NCBI RefSeq assembly: GCF_900188435.1
Contig: NZ_FYFA01000002.1
Coordinates: forward strand, 124,001 to 188,000
Length of the DNA stretch: 64,000 nucleotides
Reading direction: 5' to 3'
From: Marinobacter sp. es.048
GTDB taxonomy: Bacteria; Pseudomonadota; Gammaproteobacteria; Pseudomonadales; Oleiphilaceae
Position numbers and translations under genes: made by a program. Of the stretch, positions 55,875 to 64,000 are shown piece after piece. Positions within the stretch are counted from its first letter, which is position 1. The number at the start of each line of letters is the position of its first letter. The notes under the pieces are model-generated. The model saw only the letters and a program-made list of their open reading frames with translations, had not been told where the DNA came from and searched no databases.

Positions 55875-56878
55875 TGCCTGCTCCTTCTCATTCTATCCAG
55901 TTCGCGTGTTTCTTCCTGAATATGCTTGGGTATGGGGTTCAGCTCCCAAATGATGCCCAGCTTGGACATCAACCACAGTCCATACCAGGTGATGTCAATT
56001 TCATACCACCGGAAACCCTGGCGAACGGACTGAGGCCAGCGGTGATGATTGTTGTGCCAACCTTCTCCAAGGGTAAGCAATGCCAGCCAGAAGTTATTCC
56101 GGCTGTCGTCCGAAGTCTCGAATCGGCGCTTGCCCCAGACATGGGAGAGCGAATTGATCGAAACTGTGGCGTGAAACAGCACCACTGTTGAGACAAAGAA
56201 GCCCCAAACGAGCAGCTGCAGGCCAGTGGTCCCGAGGCCTGGCGCCCAGGCTGCAAGAGCTTCGCCCAGGGCGTAGATGCCGACGGCGGCCAGGGCAGGT
56301 ACGAGCGCATCGAACCGGTTTATCAGCTTGAGTTCGGGAAACTTGAGCCAATCGCGAATCCGGCGTTCGTCGGTCGCGAAGCCGGCGTCACAGGTGAACC
56401 AGCCCATGTGCGACCACCAGAAACCACCCTGATGAGGCGAGTGGAGATCCTGTACGTCATCCGAGTGCTGATGATGATGCCGGTGATGAGCCGCCCACCA
56501 TAATGGACCGCGCTGGGCAGCGCTGGCTCCAAGAACGGCGAACACAAACTGGGCAGGACGGCTGGTTTTGAACGTCTTGTGGGCAAAGTAACGATGGTAG
56601 AATCCGGTAATCGCGAACATGCGCACGAGGAAAAACGCGATCGCAAACCCGATGGCGAAGGCGCTAACTCCAGTGTAAAAGGCCAGAAGGCATGCCAGAT
56701 GGAGCGCAATGAACGGAATAACCCGTAGAAAATTGAGTGATCTGGACGAGGTGTCTATGTGATCCGAACCCGCTTCGGAATCGAACCACCTCAGAATGTT
56801 TGTAAGCCAATGCTGCATTCGGGTCATACCCTGATTGCCCTTTCTCTCTAATGGAACCTTGATCGCACACTCAGCCAT
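55871..56878 (-). CDS. Membrane-bound fatty acid desaturase
   Basis: A 335-residue di-iron acyl desaturase. The three histidine boxes are HRYFAH (95-100), HHRHHH (131-136) and HNNHH (275-279). Four hydrophobic helices are in the expected places. It introduces a double bond into acyl chains, which could feed the CFA-type methylase in the same operon. First gene of the operon; the start is taken at ATG 56878, with internal ATGs at 56827 and 56818 as alternatives. The 64-bp divergent space to the flavoprotein gene at 56943 holds the promoters. Confidence 0.92.
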   Translation of the reverse strand: MAECAIKVPLERKGNQGMTRMQHWLTNILRWFDSEAGSDHIDTSSRSLNFLRVIPFIALHLACLLAFYTGVSAFAIGFAIAFFLVRMFAITGFYHRYFAHKTFKTSRPAQFVFAVLGASAAQRGPLWWAAHHRHHHQHSDDVQDLHSPHQGGFWWSHMGWFTCDAGFATDERRIRDWLKFPELKLINRFDALVPALAAVGIYALGEALAAWAPGLGTTGLQLLVWGFFVSTVVLFHATVSINSLSHVWGKRRFETSDDSRNNFWLALLTLGEGWHNNHHRWPQSVRQGFRWYEIDITWYGLWLMSKLGIIWELNPIPKHIQEETRELDRMRRSRQ

Positions 56879-56942
56879 GTTGCCGCTGAAGTTTCAGGTG
56901 AGTTGTACGATCTCACTACCGTAATTGGATGCACGATAAACC

Positions 56943-57971
56943 ATGTTTAATCAAACCTTTGATTCTCCACTTATACGCCGTATCGCTATTGTTGGTTCAG
57001 GCCTCGCCGGGCTGACAGCCGCGATCCAACTGCAGGGCCTCGGCCATCACATCACCGTTTTTGAAAAGAGCCGGGGACCGGGTGGCAGGCTAGCGGCAAA
57101 ACGTGTAACCGGCGGATCAGCCGACTTGGGCGCGCAATACTTCACCTCCCGAAATCCCGAATTCCTGCCTTTTCTTCGCAAATTTGCCGGGCCAGACAGT
57201 TTCGGACGTTGGCAAGGCCGGTTTGGTTTCCAGGCGGATGCCGATAAGTGGGAATCCTTCCCTCAGGAAACCCGTTACGTGGGTACACCGCGCATGACGG
57301 CCATAACCCGGGCGCTGTCCGAGCACGCAAGGGTTGTCACTGAAACGCGTGTTGGCAAATTGGCCCGAAACGACCAGTCTTGGGCCATCTCCGATACCGA
57401 CGGGAACCATTTGGGAGACTTTGATGCGGTGATCATTACCGCGCCACCGGCACAGGCCCGGGAGCTGCTGGCGGACAGTGGCCTTAAAAATCTGGCTTCC
57501 CATCTTGACGATCCGGTGAGCAGGGTCCTGCCGTGCTGGGCCGTTGCAGCCCATTTCCCGGTGTCGCCCTGGGTTTATCATGAAGGTATGCGCTGCCGGC
57601 ACCCGGCGTTGTTCTGGGTGGCCAACAATTCCAGCAAACCGGGCCGGGAGGATGAGGGTCAGTGGTGGGTGTTGCACGCCAGTCCGGCGTGGACGGAAGC
57701 GCATGTTGATACACCCGCCGACCAAGTTGCCGACAAGCTTCTGGCGGCTTTTCGTGAAACTACCGGCTTTGATACCGGCCCGGATGAAGTTGTCACGCAT
57801 CGATGGCTTTATGCCCGCTCCGAAGGCGGAGAACAGCCCGGCCACCTCTGGTTCCCGGATTACAGGCTTGGGTTGGCCGGCGACTGGCTCAGCGGTGGTC
57901 GGGTTGAGGGCGCGTTCGACAGCGCCTGCGGGCTGGTTGCCGAGCTGAACGCCTTGGCTGCTACTCGGTGA
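56943..57971 (+). CDS. Renalase-like FAD-dependent oxidoreductase
   Basis: A 342-residue flavoprotein with the dinucleotide motif IAIVGSGLAGLTAAIQL and VFEKSRGPGGRLAAKRV, which are typical of the renalase/NAD(P)/FAD-dependent amine-oxidase-like branch. Near the C-terminus, GLAGDWLSGGRVEGAFDSACG closes the FAD site. Renalases oxidise off-isomers of NAD(P)H; whether this protein does so is unproven. It is divergent from the desaturase operon, 64 bp apart, so it may share regulation. Its end overlaps the convergent HD gene by 11 bp. Confidence 0.86.
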   Translation: MFNQTFDSPLIRRIAIVGSGLAGLTAAIQLQGLGHHITVFEKSRGPGGRLAAKRVTGGSADLGAQYFTSRNPEFLPFLRKFAGPDSFGRWQGRFGFQADADKWESFPQETRYVGTPRMTAITRALSEHARVVTETRVGKLARNDQSWAISDTDGNHLGDFDAVIITAPPAQARELLADSGLKNLASHLDDPVSRVLPCWAVAAHFPVSPWVYHEGMRCRHPALFWVANNSSKPGREDEGQWWVLHASPAWTEAHVDTPADQVADKLLAAFRETTGFDTGPDEVVTHRWLYARSEGGEQPGHLWFPDYRLGLAGDWLSGGRVEGAFDSACGLVAELNALAATR

Positions 57972-59445
57972 GCGAAGTCGGGCTGCCGGTGGTGACATCC
58001 GGGCGAGTGTAGAAATGGGTGATGGTGCCGTCACTGAATTTGCTGAAGAAGGCGCTCACATCGGTGATTTTCCTCAGTGAACGGGTGCGGTGAATGGGTT
58101 CGCGCACCAGCACTTTAATCCCGTTGAAATTGTCCTGGATGTTGGAAAACCGCGCCCGCATCGAACAGGTCACGACCTGGGCCGGATTAAGGGAGAGTTC
58201 TCCGGCCAACCAGGCGCTGTGCCGCTCAATACCTCTGGCTGAAAAGTCTTCCCCGGTATCCAGATGGTTCAGCTTCACCCGGTTCACAATGCAGAAGGAG
58301 AAGCTCTTCGGGTGTTTGCGGGCCACTTTCCGGAATGCCTCCCAGAAAAAGTTGTCGGTAAGCTCCGCAAAATAGGCCATATCGCTCAGGCAGGTATCCA
58401 CCCATTCAAAATTCTCCGGGTCATCCAGTACTTCATTGATTGCTTCCCGAAGCAGCCAGTCAAAGCCGAGTGCAGTCTTGTGGGCATACACCTTCCGGTA
58501 CATTTGGTGCCGGCTATAAACAAAATCCTCAAGCGCACCCAGGCCTTTCTGGGTGATCGCCAGTCCGAGCCAGGGCTCGGACACATCCCAACCGAAACGC
58601 AGGTTGCTCAACAGGTGATCCAGATTGAAACCGCCGATGGTGACTGACGAGTGGAATCCGTCACGGAGCATATAATCGGCGCGGTCGGCGTCGATCTCAC
58701 CGGATACAATGGACGACAGAAGGTCCATCACCAGGCCCGGAATGTTCTCGCTCAGAGGTGATCCGGCGGCGGCATCCTCTCCGGCAATAAAGGCCCAGAA
58801 AGTCCGGGCATGGCGGCAAAATGTCTCGCTGGGTCTTACCGTTGTGGTTTCCATAATGCCGATAACGTCCCGGGCGAAGAGACCGGCACTCTCAAGATCT
58901 ACTGCCATGAGCACATCGTGGGCCACACGCACTGAATAGTGTTCGTGCTCCAGTTCATCGGGCTCTTCCGGGTGATAGGCAGAGTAATCCACGCCGCGCC
59001 AGAGATCCCGGAAACGACCGGGCCGCGACATCAGTTTCCGGATCCGTCGGGCCTGGGTGAACTGGTGGGAAAAGCTGGAATGGCCACTGTCGTGCAGCAG
59101 GCAACCCAGCCGAATGGTTTTGGCCAGGTAGTCGATCGCGTCCAGCTGGCTCAGGCTCAGGTCCGTCTGCTCGCTCAGCTGGCGTTCTCTCAAATAGGCG
59201 TCAATCATCGACCGGAACATCCGGGTGCCCACATGCATCACGCCGATACTGTGCAGGAACCGCGAGTGGGTCGCGCCCGGAAAGACCAGGCTCAGAATGT
59301 CGTTCTGGCAGATGTTTCGAAGTCGCTGGAAAAGCGGGTGGTCGATCACCTGGATTTCATGCCGGTAAAGGGGAATCCCTCCGTGAACCGGATCCATGAT
59401 CAACTTGTCATAGGCTCCGAGAAGATCGTTAACGGCACGTCGCAT
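57961..59445 (-). CDS. HD-domain phosphohydrolase (dNTPase/SAMHD1-like)
   Basis: A 494-residue HD-superfamily protein. Metal ligands are H65 in RFLHSIGVMH, H118-D119 in LLHDSGHSSFSH and the later aspartate in EIDADRADYMLRDG. The N-terminal MDPVHGGIPLY region matches the YdhJ-like/SAMHD1-type family, which hydrolyses dNTPs or related nucleotides. Full length, with no extra domains. Its downstream end overlaps the flavoprotein gene on the other strand. Confidence 0.9.
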   Translation of the reverse strand: MRRAVNDLLGAYDKLIMDPVHGGIPLYRHEIQVIDHPLFQRLRNICQNDILSLVFPGATHSRFLHSIGVMHVGTRMFRSMIDAYLRERQLSEQTDLSLSQLDAIDYLAKTIRLGCLLHDSGHSSFSHQFTQARRIRKLMSRPGRFRDLWRGVDYSAYHPEEPDELEHEHYSVRVAHDVLMAVDLESAGLFARDVIGIMETTTVRPSETFCRHARTFWAFIAGEDAAAGSPLSENIPGLVMDLLSSIVSGEIDADRADYMLRDGFHSSVTIGGFNLDHLLSNLRFGWDVSEPWLGLAITQKGLGALEDFVYSRHQMYRKVYAHKTALGFDWLLREAINEVLDDPENFEWVDTCLSDMAYFAELTDNFFWEAFRKVARKHPKSFSFCIVNRVKLNHLDTGEDFSARGIERHSAWLAGELSLNPAQVVTCSMRARFSNIQDNFNGIKVLVREPIHRTRSLRKITDVSAFFSKFSDGTITHFYTRPDVTTGSPTSLTE

Positions 59446-59559
59446 CAGATGGAATCTCCCAATTTCATAAAACTGGCCTTGTTATATCACAGGGGCGTGC
59501 CAGAATAGGCTTATTCATGCCAATTTATCGTTTATCGCTGGTAGTTTAGGGCTGTCGCC

Positions 59560-60768
59560 ATGACCTCGCGCACCGAGCGCATACTTATAATAGACGCCGA
59601 TGAAAAGGCCCGTACGGATCTCGCCCGGTACCTTGAAGCGAGGGGGTTCTACGTGACCGGTTACCCGGATCTTGCCGGCGCAAAGGCACTGTTTGACGAT
59701 AACATTCCCGACGTCATCTTTGCAGATCTGTCTCCGGAGGCCATCCGGGACCTCGCCAATCGTCTTGAAGAAGCCGAAACCTTCACCCCTATTGTCGCCT
59801 GTTCATCGAGTGAAGCCAGTGCTGATGTGGTCAGCGCGCTCCGGGCCGGCGCCGCGGATTTTGTCCTGAAACCCTGCAACGACGACAAGGGCGCTCTGGA
59901 TGATGTCCTCGGGAAACTGTTTGACCGGGTCCGGGTCAACCGGCTGAACCAGCTTTACCGGCAGGAATTGGAAGAGGCGAACCGGGATCTTCGGGACGGC
60001 ATTGCCGAACTCAGGGCAGACCAGCGGGCCGGCCGGAAGGTCCAGTTACGGATGCTGCCTGAGCACGAGCAGGTAATGAGTGGCTTGCACGTGGATCACA
60101 TGATCAAGCCGTCGCTCTATCTGAGCGGTGACTTCCTGGACTACTTCCGTATTTCAGACGACAAAGTGCTGGTTTACATCGCTGATGTCTCAGGCCACGG
60201 CGCCAGCTCGGCGTTCGTGACGGTACTGCTGAAAAACCTGACGAACCGGCTGCAGCGAAACCTGCGTCGCGGTTCCAGTGAGGACATCCTGTACCCGGAC
60301 CGCTTCCTGGAGCGCATCAACACAGAGCTGCTGGATACAGGCCTCGGGAAACACGTAACCGTGTTCGTTGGCATTATTTCCCTGAGTGAGCGTAAATTGA
60401 ATTACGCAGTGGGCGCACATTTCCCGATGCCCATTCTGTCCTTCGAGGGAGGGGAGACGGCCTTTCTCGAGGGTAGCGGGCTGCCGGTGGGGCTGTTCGA
60501 GACCCCGGAGTGGGAGGTGTATGAAGTACCCCTGAACAAACCCTTTCACCTGACCCTTTTTTCGGATGGAATTCTGGAAGTTATCCGGGAAAAAGGTTTG
60601 GATGAAAAGGAACGGACACTACTTGAACTCGTATCGGGAGGTCGTCACACTATCGCCTCCCTTGGCGAAGCTCTGAGTCTCGATCAGATCACAGAGCTAC
60701 CGGACGATATCGCTATCGTATCGGTAACTGATACCATTAATGGATCAGATAACACCCCGTCGAAATAG
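59560..60768 (+). CDS. Response regulator with PP2C/SpoIIE phosphatase (HsbR-like)
   Basis: A 402-residue protein. Residues 1-125 are a receiver domain (phosphoacceptor D56 in DVIFADLSP, with the KPC lysine near 106). Residues 126-165 form a coiled linker, and residues about 170-395 a PP2C-like phosphatase with GDFLDYF, VLVYIADVSGHGASSAF and LTLFSDGILEV. The architecture matches HsbR of P. aeruginosa, which controls the phosphorylation of the STAS protein HsbA. The next gene encodes that STAS partner, 14 bp downstream, so a partner-switching system is likely. Confidence 0.9.
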   Translation: MTSRTERILIIDADEKARTDLARYLEARGFYVTGYPDLAGAKALFDDNIPDVIFADLSPEAIRDLANRLEEAETFTPIVACSSSEASADVVSALRAGAADFVLKPCNDDKGALDDVLGKLFDRVRVNRLNQLYRQELEEANRDLRDGIAELRADQRAGRKVQLRMLPEHEQVMSGLHVDHMIKPSLYLSGDFLDYFRISDDKVLVYIADVSGHGASSAFVTVLLKNLTNRLQRNLRRGSSEDILYPDRFLERINTELLDTGLGKHVTVFVGIISLSERKLNYAVGAHFPMPILSFEGGETAFLEGSGLPVGLFETPEWEVYEVPLNKPFHLTLFSDGILEVIREKGLDEKERTLLELVSGGRHTIASLGEALSLDQITELPDDIAIVSVTDTINGSDNTPSK

Positions 60769-60782
60769 TGGCAGTGTGAAAC

Positions 60783-61274
60783 ATGGCTGGTTACAAGATC
60801 CTGCAAGCTGAAAAACAGGGCATTTATGTCCTGAAGTTTATCGGGGAAATCCGGCTGAACCTGTGTTCGACGCTGGACAATCTGGTTGAGTCCATCACTC
60901 AGGACCCGCAGTTCAAAACCGTGGTGATCGACCTGACCGAAACCGAGATTATCGACAGCACTACCCTGGGCCTGCTGGCCAAAATAGCCATGGCGGCCCA
61001 GAAACAGAGCCATTTCCTGCCCACGCTGATTTCGACCAACCCTGACATTACCCGCATTATCACTTCCATGGGATTCGACAAGATTTTCATCATTGTCCGA
61101 GAACCCGCGTCCCGTATTGAAGAGCTTGAAGAAATACCTGTACTCAGGGCCAGCGAACAGCAGGTTCGGGACAAGGTTCTTGATGCCCACAAGGTTCTGA
61201 TGGGGCTGAACAACCGAAACAGGGAAGAATTCAAGAATCTGGTGCGCGCTCTGGAATGTGAAGAGCCCGGTTAA
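60783..61274 (+). CDS. STAS-domain anti-sigma factor antagonist (HsbA-like)
   Basis: A 163-residue protein with a STAS domain at residues 5-105 and a C-terminal helical extension. The likely phosphorylated serine is S59 in ETEIIDSTTLGLLAK. In P. aeruginosa HsbA links surface life style and flagellin export by binding FlgM or a diguanylate cyclase depending on its phosphorylation. Neither partner gene is next to it here. Cotranscribed with the phosphatase gene. Confidence 0.88.
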   Translation: MAGYKILQAEKQGIYVLKFIGEIRLNLCSTLDNLVESITQDPQFKTVVIDLTETEIIDSTTLGLLAKIAMAAQKQSHFLPTLISTNPDITRIITSMGFDKIFIIVREPASRIEELEEIPVLRASEQQVRDKVLDAHKVLMGLNNRNREEFKNLVRALECEEPG

Positions 61275-61337
61275 CGCCCACGCCGAATGTGCGCGGCCTT
61301 GCCGGTTTCACACCTGATCTGAAAAAATGGAAGAACT

Positions 61338-62405
61338 ATGTCTGAACAATCGATGCCTCAGAACTCTGGGGCAACCGGACCGATGCACGACGTGGCGGTT
61401 CTGGGCGGCGGCAGTTTTGGCACCGCCATGACCAAGGTGCTGGGCGAAAACGGTCATCGCGTGCACTTCTGGATGCGCGGTGAGGCCCAGGCCGAAGAGA
61501 TTCGCACCACCCGTGTTAACAGCCGCTATATGCCGGGTATTGAACTGGCCGGTGATATACAGCCCACCACCGATCTTGCGGATGCCGTCAGCAAGGCAGA
61601 AACTGTGTTTGTCGCCATTCCCAGCAAGGCCTTTCGGGCCGTCATCCGCGAAAACTGCGATAAATTCCACGATGACCAGATTGTTATCAGCCTGACCAAG
61701 GGCATTGAAGAGCACGGCTTCAAGCTGATGAGCGAGATTCTCCAGGAAGAGATTCCGCGCTGTCGCACAGGCGTGCTAAGTGGACCCAATCTGGCGGGTG
61801 AGATTGTCAACCGGGACCTGACCGCTACCGTGATTGCCGCCAAGGACCCCGATGTGCGCCGTGCCGTTCAGGATCTGCTCGGCTGCGAATACTTCCGCGT
61901 TTACGCCAATGTGGATGTTTATGGCGTGGAACTCGCCGGAGCATTGAAGAATATTTATGCGATTGTCGCCGGTTTGGCGTCCGCCCTCGAGATGGGAGAG
62001 AACGCCAAGGCCATGCTGATCACCCGGGGCCTTGCCGAAATGAGCCGGTTTGCAGTAAGCCTTGGCGCCAACCCCATGACCTTTATGGGGCTGGCAGGTG
62101 TTGGCGACCTGATTGTGACCTGTACGTCCTCCAAGAGCCGAAACTATCGTGTGGGCTACGCAGTGGGGCAGGGCCAGAAGCTGGACGACGCCGTCGCCGA
62201 CCTTGGGCAGGTTGCCGAGGGTATTTACACCCTGAAGCTGGTAAAGGAAAAGGCAGAGGCGATTGGCATCTACATGCCATTGGTCCGTGGGCTTTACGAG
62301 ATTCTGTACGATAATGCCTCAATTAAAGCGGTTATCAACAGCCTGATGATGTCGGTCCAGAATTCCGACGTAGAGTTTATATTGCCGCGTACCATTAGCC
62401 AGTAG
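61338..62405 (+). CDS. gpsA: Glycerol-3-phosphate dehydrogenase [NAD(P)+]
   Basis: A 355-residue enzyme, about 15 residues longer than average at the N-terminus. The dinucleotide motif is AVLGGGSFGTAM, followed by VFVAIPSKAF, LSGPNLAGEI, the catalytic-lysine region GALKNIYAIVAGL and GVGDLIVTCTSSKSRN. It makes sn-glycerol-3-phosphate for phospholipid synthesis in the cytosol. It follows the HsbA-like gene by 63 bp and precedes sixA by 43 bp. Confidence 0.96.
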   Translation: MSEQSMPQNSGATGPMHDVAVLGGGSFGTAMTKVLGENGHRVHFWMRGEAQAEEIRTTRVNSRYMPGIELAGDIQPTTDLADAVSKAETVFVAIPSKAFRAVIRENCDKFHDDQIVISLTKGIEEHGFKLMSEILQEEIPRCRTGVLSGPNLAGEIVNRDLTATVIAAKDPDVRRAVQDLLGCEYFRVYANVDVYGVELAGALKNIYAIVAGLASALEMGENAKAMLITRGLAEMSRFAVSLGANPMTFMGLAGVGDLIVTCTSSKSRNYRVGYAVGQGQKLDDAVADLGQVAEGIYTLKLVKEKAEAIGIYMPLVRGLYEILYDNASIKAVINSLMMSVQNSDVEFILPRTISQ

Positions 62406-62448
62406 AGCTGCCAGGAAACGCCGGAGACGGTCTGAAAGGAGAGAGCCC

Positions 62449-62898
62449 TTGCAACTGCTCATCATGCGCCACGGCGAAGCTGGCTGGCATACGCTGGATC
62501 AGGAGCGTGAACTGACCGAATCCGGCAGGCTGGGTGTTGCCGAGGTTGCTGCCCGTATCGCGGAGTCTCCCTGGCGACCAAAGTTGATCTGGAGCAGTCC
62601 CTATGTAAGGGCCCGGCAAACCGCCGCTATTGTGTCCGAGATCCTTAATTGTCCCGTTGAAGAGAAGATGTTCATTACCCCGGATGACGACCCCGGCGAA
62701 TGCCTTGACGCGCTGATCGAACAGCACGAATCGCCCTTAATGATTGTCTCCCACATGCCGCTGGTCGGGGGGCTGGCCACCCTTCTGGTAGATGCGCACC
62801 GTAGGGGCATCCCGTTCATGACCTCCCAGGCGGTGATGCTCGACATGCCAGTGGTTGGCCCCGGTTGCGCAGACTTGAAAGCGCAGTTTCTGCCCTGA
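62449..62898 (+). CDS. sixA: Phosphohistidine phosphatase SixA
   Basis: A 149-residue single-domain histidine phosphatase. The catalytic RHG is at residues 7-9, and the second histidine lies in VSHMPLVGGL. SixA dephosphorylates phosphohistidine on the Hpt domain of ArcB or on NPr in E. coli; the local target is not known. The start is TTG at 62449, with AAGGAGAG upstream. Confidence 0.93.
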   Translation: MQLLIMRHGEAGWHTLDQERELTESGRLGVAEVAARIAESPWRPKLIWSSPYVRARQTAAIVSEILNCPVEEKMFITPDDDPGECLDALIEQHESPLMIVSHMPLVGGLATLLVDAHRRGIPFMTSQAVMLDMPVVGPGCADLKAQFLP

Positions 62899-62944
62899 TA
62901 GTCCCGTTATTCGATTTCTGGATCCTCAAAACTCGAGCCTGACT

Positions 62945-63841
62945 ATGTACAGCTTTCCGATTGACTACGTAGAGCCGGTATTTCGGCCTCCAAGCGAAGC
63001 AAAATCACTGATCCTGCCAGTTACCAACGGCTGCTCCTGGAATAAGTGCACCTTTTGCGAGATGTATACCCAGCCGCAGAAGAAATTCCGGGCGCGCAAG
63101 CCTGAGGACGTGATGCAGGACATTCAGAATGCGGCCCGCAGCTTGGGCGGCGTGCGCCGGGTTTTCCTGGCGGACGGTGACGCCATGGTGCTTCCCACCC
63201 GTCGGCTGCTGGAGATTCTCGGCCAGCTCCGGGAGGCTTTTCCGGACCTGCAGCGGGTCTCCAGCTACTGCTTGCCTCGCAATCTTGCCAAAAAGACAGT
63301 GCAAGAGTTGGCACAGCTGAAAGAGGCCGGCCTCCAGATTCTCTACGTTGGAATGGAATCCGGCGATGATGAGGTTCTGCGCCGCGTAAACAAGGGAGAA
63401 ACCTGGGAATCCACCCGCTCGGCGCTGGTTAAGATTCGCGAGGCGGGCCTTACCAGTTCTGTGATGGTGCTGAACGGCCTTGGGGGTGAGAGTCTCTCGC
63501 GTCAGCATGCTATCAACACCGCCACACTCTGCAACGAGGCTCAGCCGGATTACCTTTCGACTCTGGTGGTCAGCTTTCCTCAGGGAGAAGAGCGTTTTCG
63601 GGAAGGTTTCGGTGATGATTTCGTTCAGCTCTCGCAGCAGGGACTGTTCGAAGAAATTCGGCTCTTTCTTGAGCATCTTGAGCTCAACAAAACCATTTTC
63701 CGCAGTGACCATGCGTCCAATTATCTTGTACTCAAAGGGACGCTGGGCAGGGATAAGCAGAAGATGCTGGACCAGGTTAACCTGGCCATCACCAACCCCG
63801 GCGCCGCCCCGTTGCGCGCGGAATGGATGCGCGGGTTGTAA
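62945..63841 (+). CDS. Radical SAM protein
   Basis: A 298-residue radical SAM enzyme. The cluster cysteines are C30, C35 and C38 in GCSWNKCTFC (C-x4-C-x2-C), as in the uncharacterised radical SAM family that begins with a short ...YVEPVFRPPSEA segment. Further typical stretches are FLADGDAMVLP, ILYVGMESGDDEVLRRVNKG and GLGGESLSRQH. Reaction unknown. It follows sixA by 46 bp on the same strand. Confidence 0.88.
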   Translation: MYSFPIDYVEPVFRPPSEAKSLILPVTNGCSWNKCTFCEMYTQPQKKFRARKPEDVMQDIQNAARSLGGVRRVFLADGDAMVLPTRRLLEILGQLREAFPDLQRVSSYCLPRNLAKKTVQELAQLKEAGLQILYVGMESGDDEVLRRVNKGETWESTRSALVKIREAGLTSSVMVLNGLGGESLSRQHAINTATLCNEAQPDYLSTLVVSFPQGEERFREGFGDDFVQLSQQGLFEEIRLFLEHLELNKTIFRSDHASNYLVLKGTLGRDKQKMLDQVNLAITNPGAAPLRAEWMRGL

Positions 63842-63865
63842 TTCACGGAACCGGGAGCCACCGTT

Positions 63866-64000
63866 ATGAATATGAATCCAGAAAATCTTGCCAAGCAGGT
63901 GGAGGAAACCGTGAAGAATGCCGGGAATCCACCCGTTGATCAGTGGAACCCTGAGCTCTCCGGGGATATGGATCTGCGTATCAGCCGTGATGGTCAGTGG
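63866..64000 (+). CDS. DUF1285 family protein, 5' part only
   Basis: From the ATG at 63866 the frame is open to the window edge (45 codons). It contains the family start PPVDQWNPELSGDMDLRI followed by SRDGQW. DUF1285 proteins are about 170-190 residues long and of unknown function. The rest is outside the window. Confidence 0.85.
   Translation, partial: MNMNPENLAKQVEETVKNAGNPPVDQWNPELSGDMDLRISRDGQW

Noticed and set aside
57961..57971. 11-bp overlap of two convergent genes as a sign of a wrong stop or frameshift
   Set aside because: Both proteins have family-like C-termini and full length, so the overlap is genuine and harmless.

Overview
The window is gammaproteobacterial chromosome. The protein repertoire and gene order (gloB, methyltransferase, rnhA, dnaQ, fimL; a tusDCBE cluster; PHA-granule genes; a UFA/CFA-type lipid operon) resemble Marinobacter and its relatives near Pseudomonas. 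That assignment is inferred from recalled gene order and protein families, not from a search. Most genes are core housekeeping genes with clear Shine-Dalgarno sites and tight operon spacing.

Left core (1-19274): glyoxalase II, SAM methyltransferase, RNase HI, DNA polymerase III epsilon, the type IV pilus/cAMP regulator FimL, an SCP2-domain protein, SohB peptidase, an AcuI-type reductase, an assimilatory sulfite/nitrite reductase with its DUF934 partner, MetH, NfuA, a DUF445 membrane protein, the TusE-B-C-D sulfur relay, a Bax-inhibitor-1 membrane protein and a tRNA-Ser(UGA). Sulfur handling recurs here (CysI, Tus, NfuA, MetH) and again in the right core (YedE pair, a rhodanese-like protein).

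Genomic island (about 19261-41942, 22.7 kb): an 18-bp copy of the tRNA-Ser 3' end (19261-19278) is repeated at 41925-41942. A P4-type tyrosine integrase lies just inside the right end. The right part is a satellite/integrative-element backbone: integrase, a coupled 301-aa protein, AlpA regulator, Toprim/ATPase primase-helicase and a TubC_N-like small protein. The cargo is defence-like: a zinc-ribbon/HEPN-RES protein, a small Cys-rich protein, a 1500-aa PD-(D/E)XK-STAND NTPase of the Avs style, a HEPN-like protein, and a complete type I restriction-modification operon (hsdM-hsdS-hsdR). Two IS3-family elements have inserted, both with exact target duplications. The IS407-group element sits just upstream of a zinc-ribbon gene. 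The IS2-group element splits the primase gene, which can be reconstructed as a 737-codon ORF. Iteron-like repeats occur at the left end and in the primase 3' end, as expected for a two-part P4-like origin.

Right core (41943-64000): a deacetylase-family protein and an ATP-grasp protein next to the island, ferrochelatase, a rhodanese-like phosphatase, a split YeeE/YedE sulfur importer preceded by a structured leader or small RNA, a phasin and its TetR-type regulator, and exonuclease III. Then comes an eight-gene, fully overlapping minus-strand operon (desaturase, NTF2-like, SDR, FAD oxidoreductase, DUF1365, CFA-type methyltransferase, DUF2878, exported protein) that ends at a strong terminator. 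The window closes with a renalase-like flavoprotein, an HD phosphohydrolase, an HsbR/HsbA-type partner-switch pair, GpsA, SixA, a radical SAM protein and a truncated DUF1285 gene.
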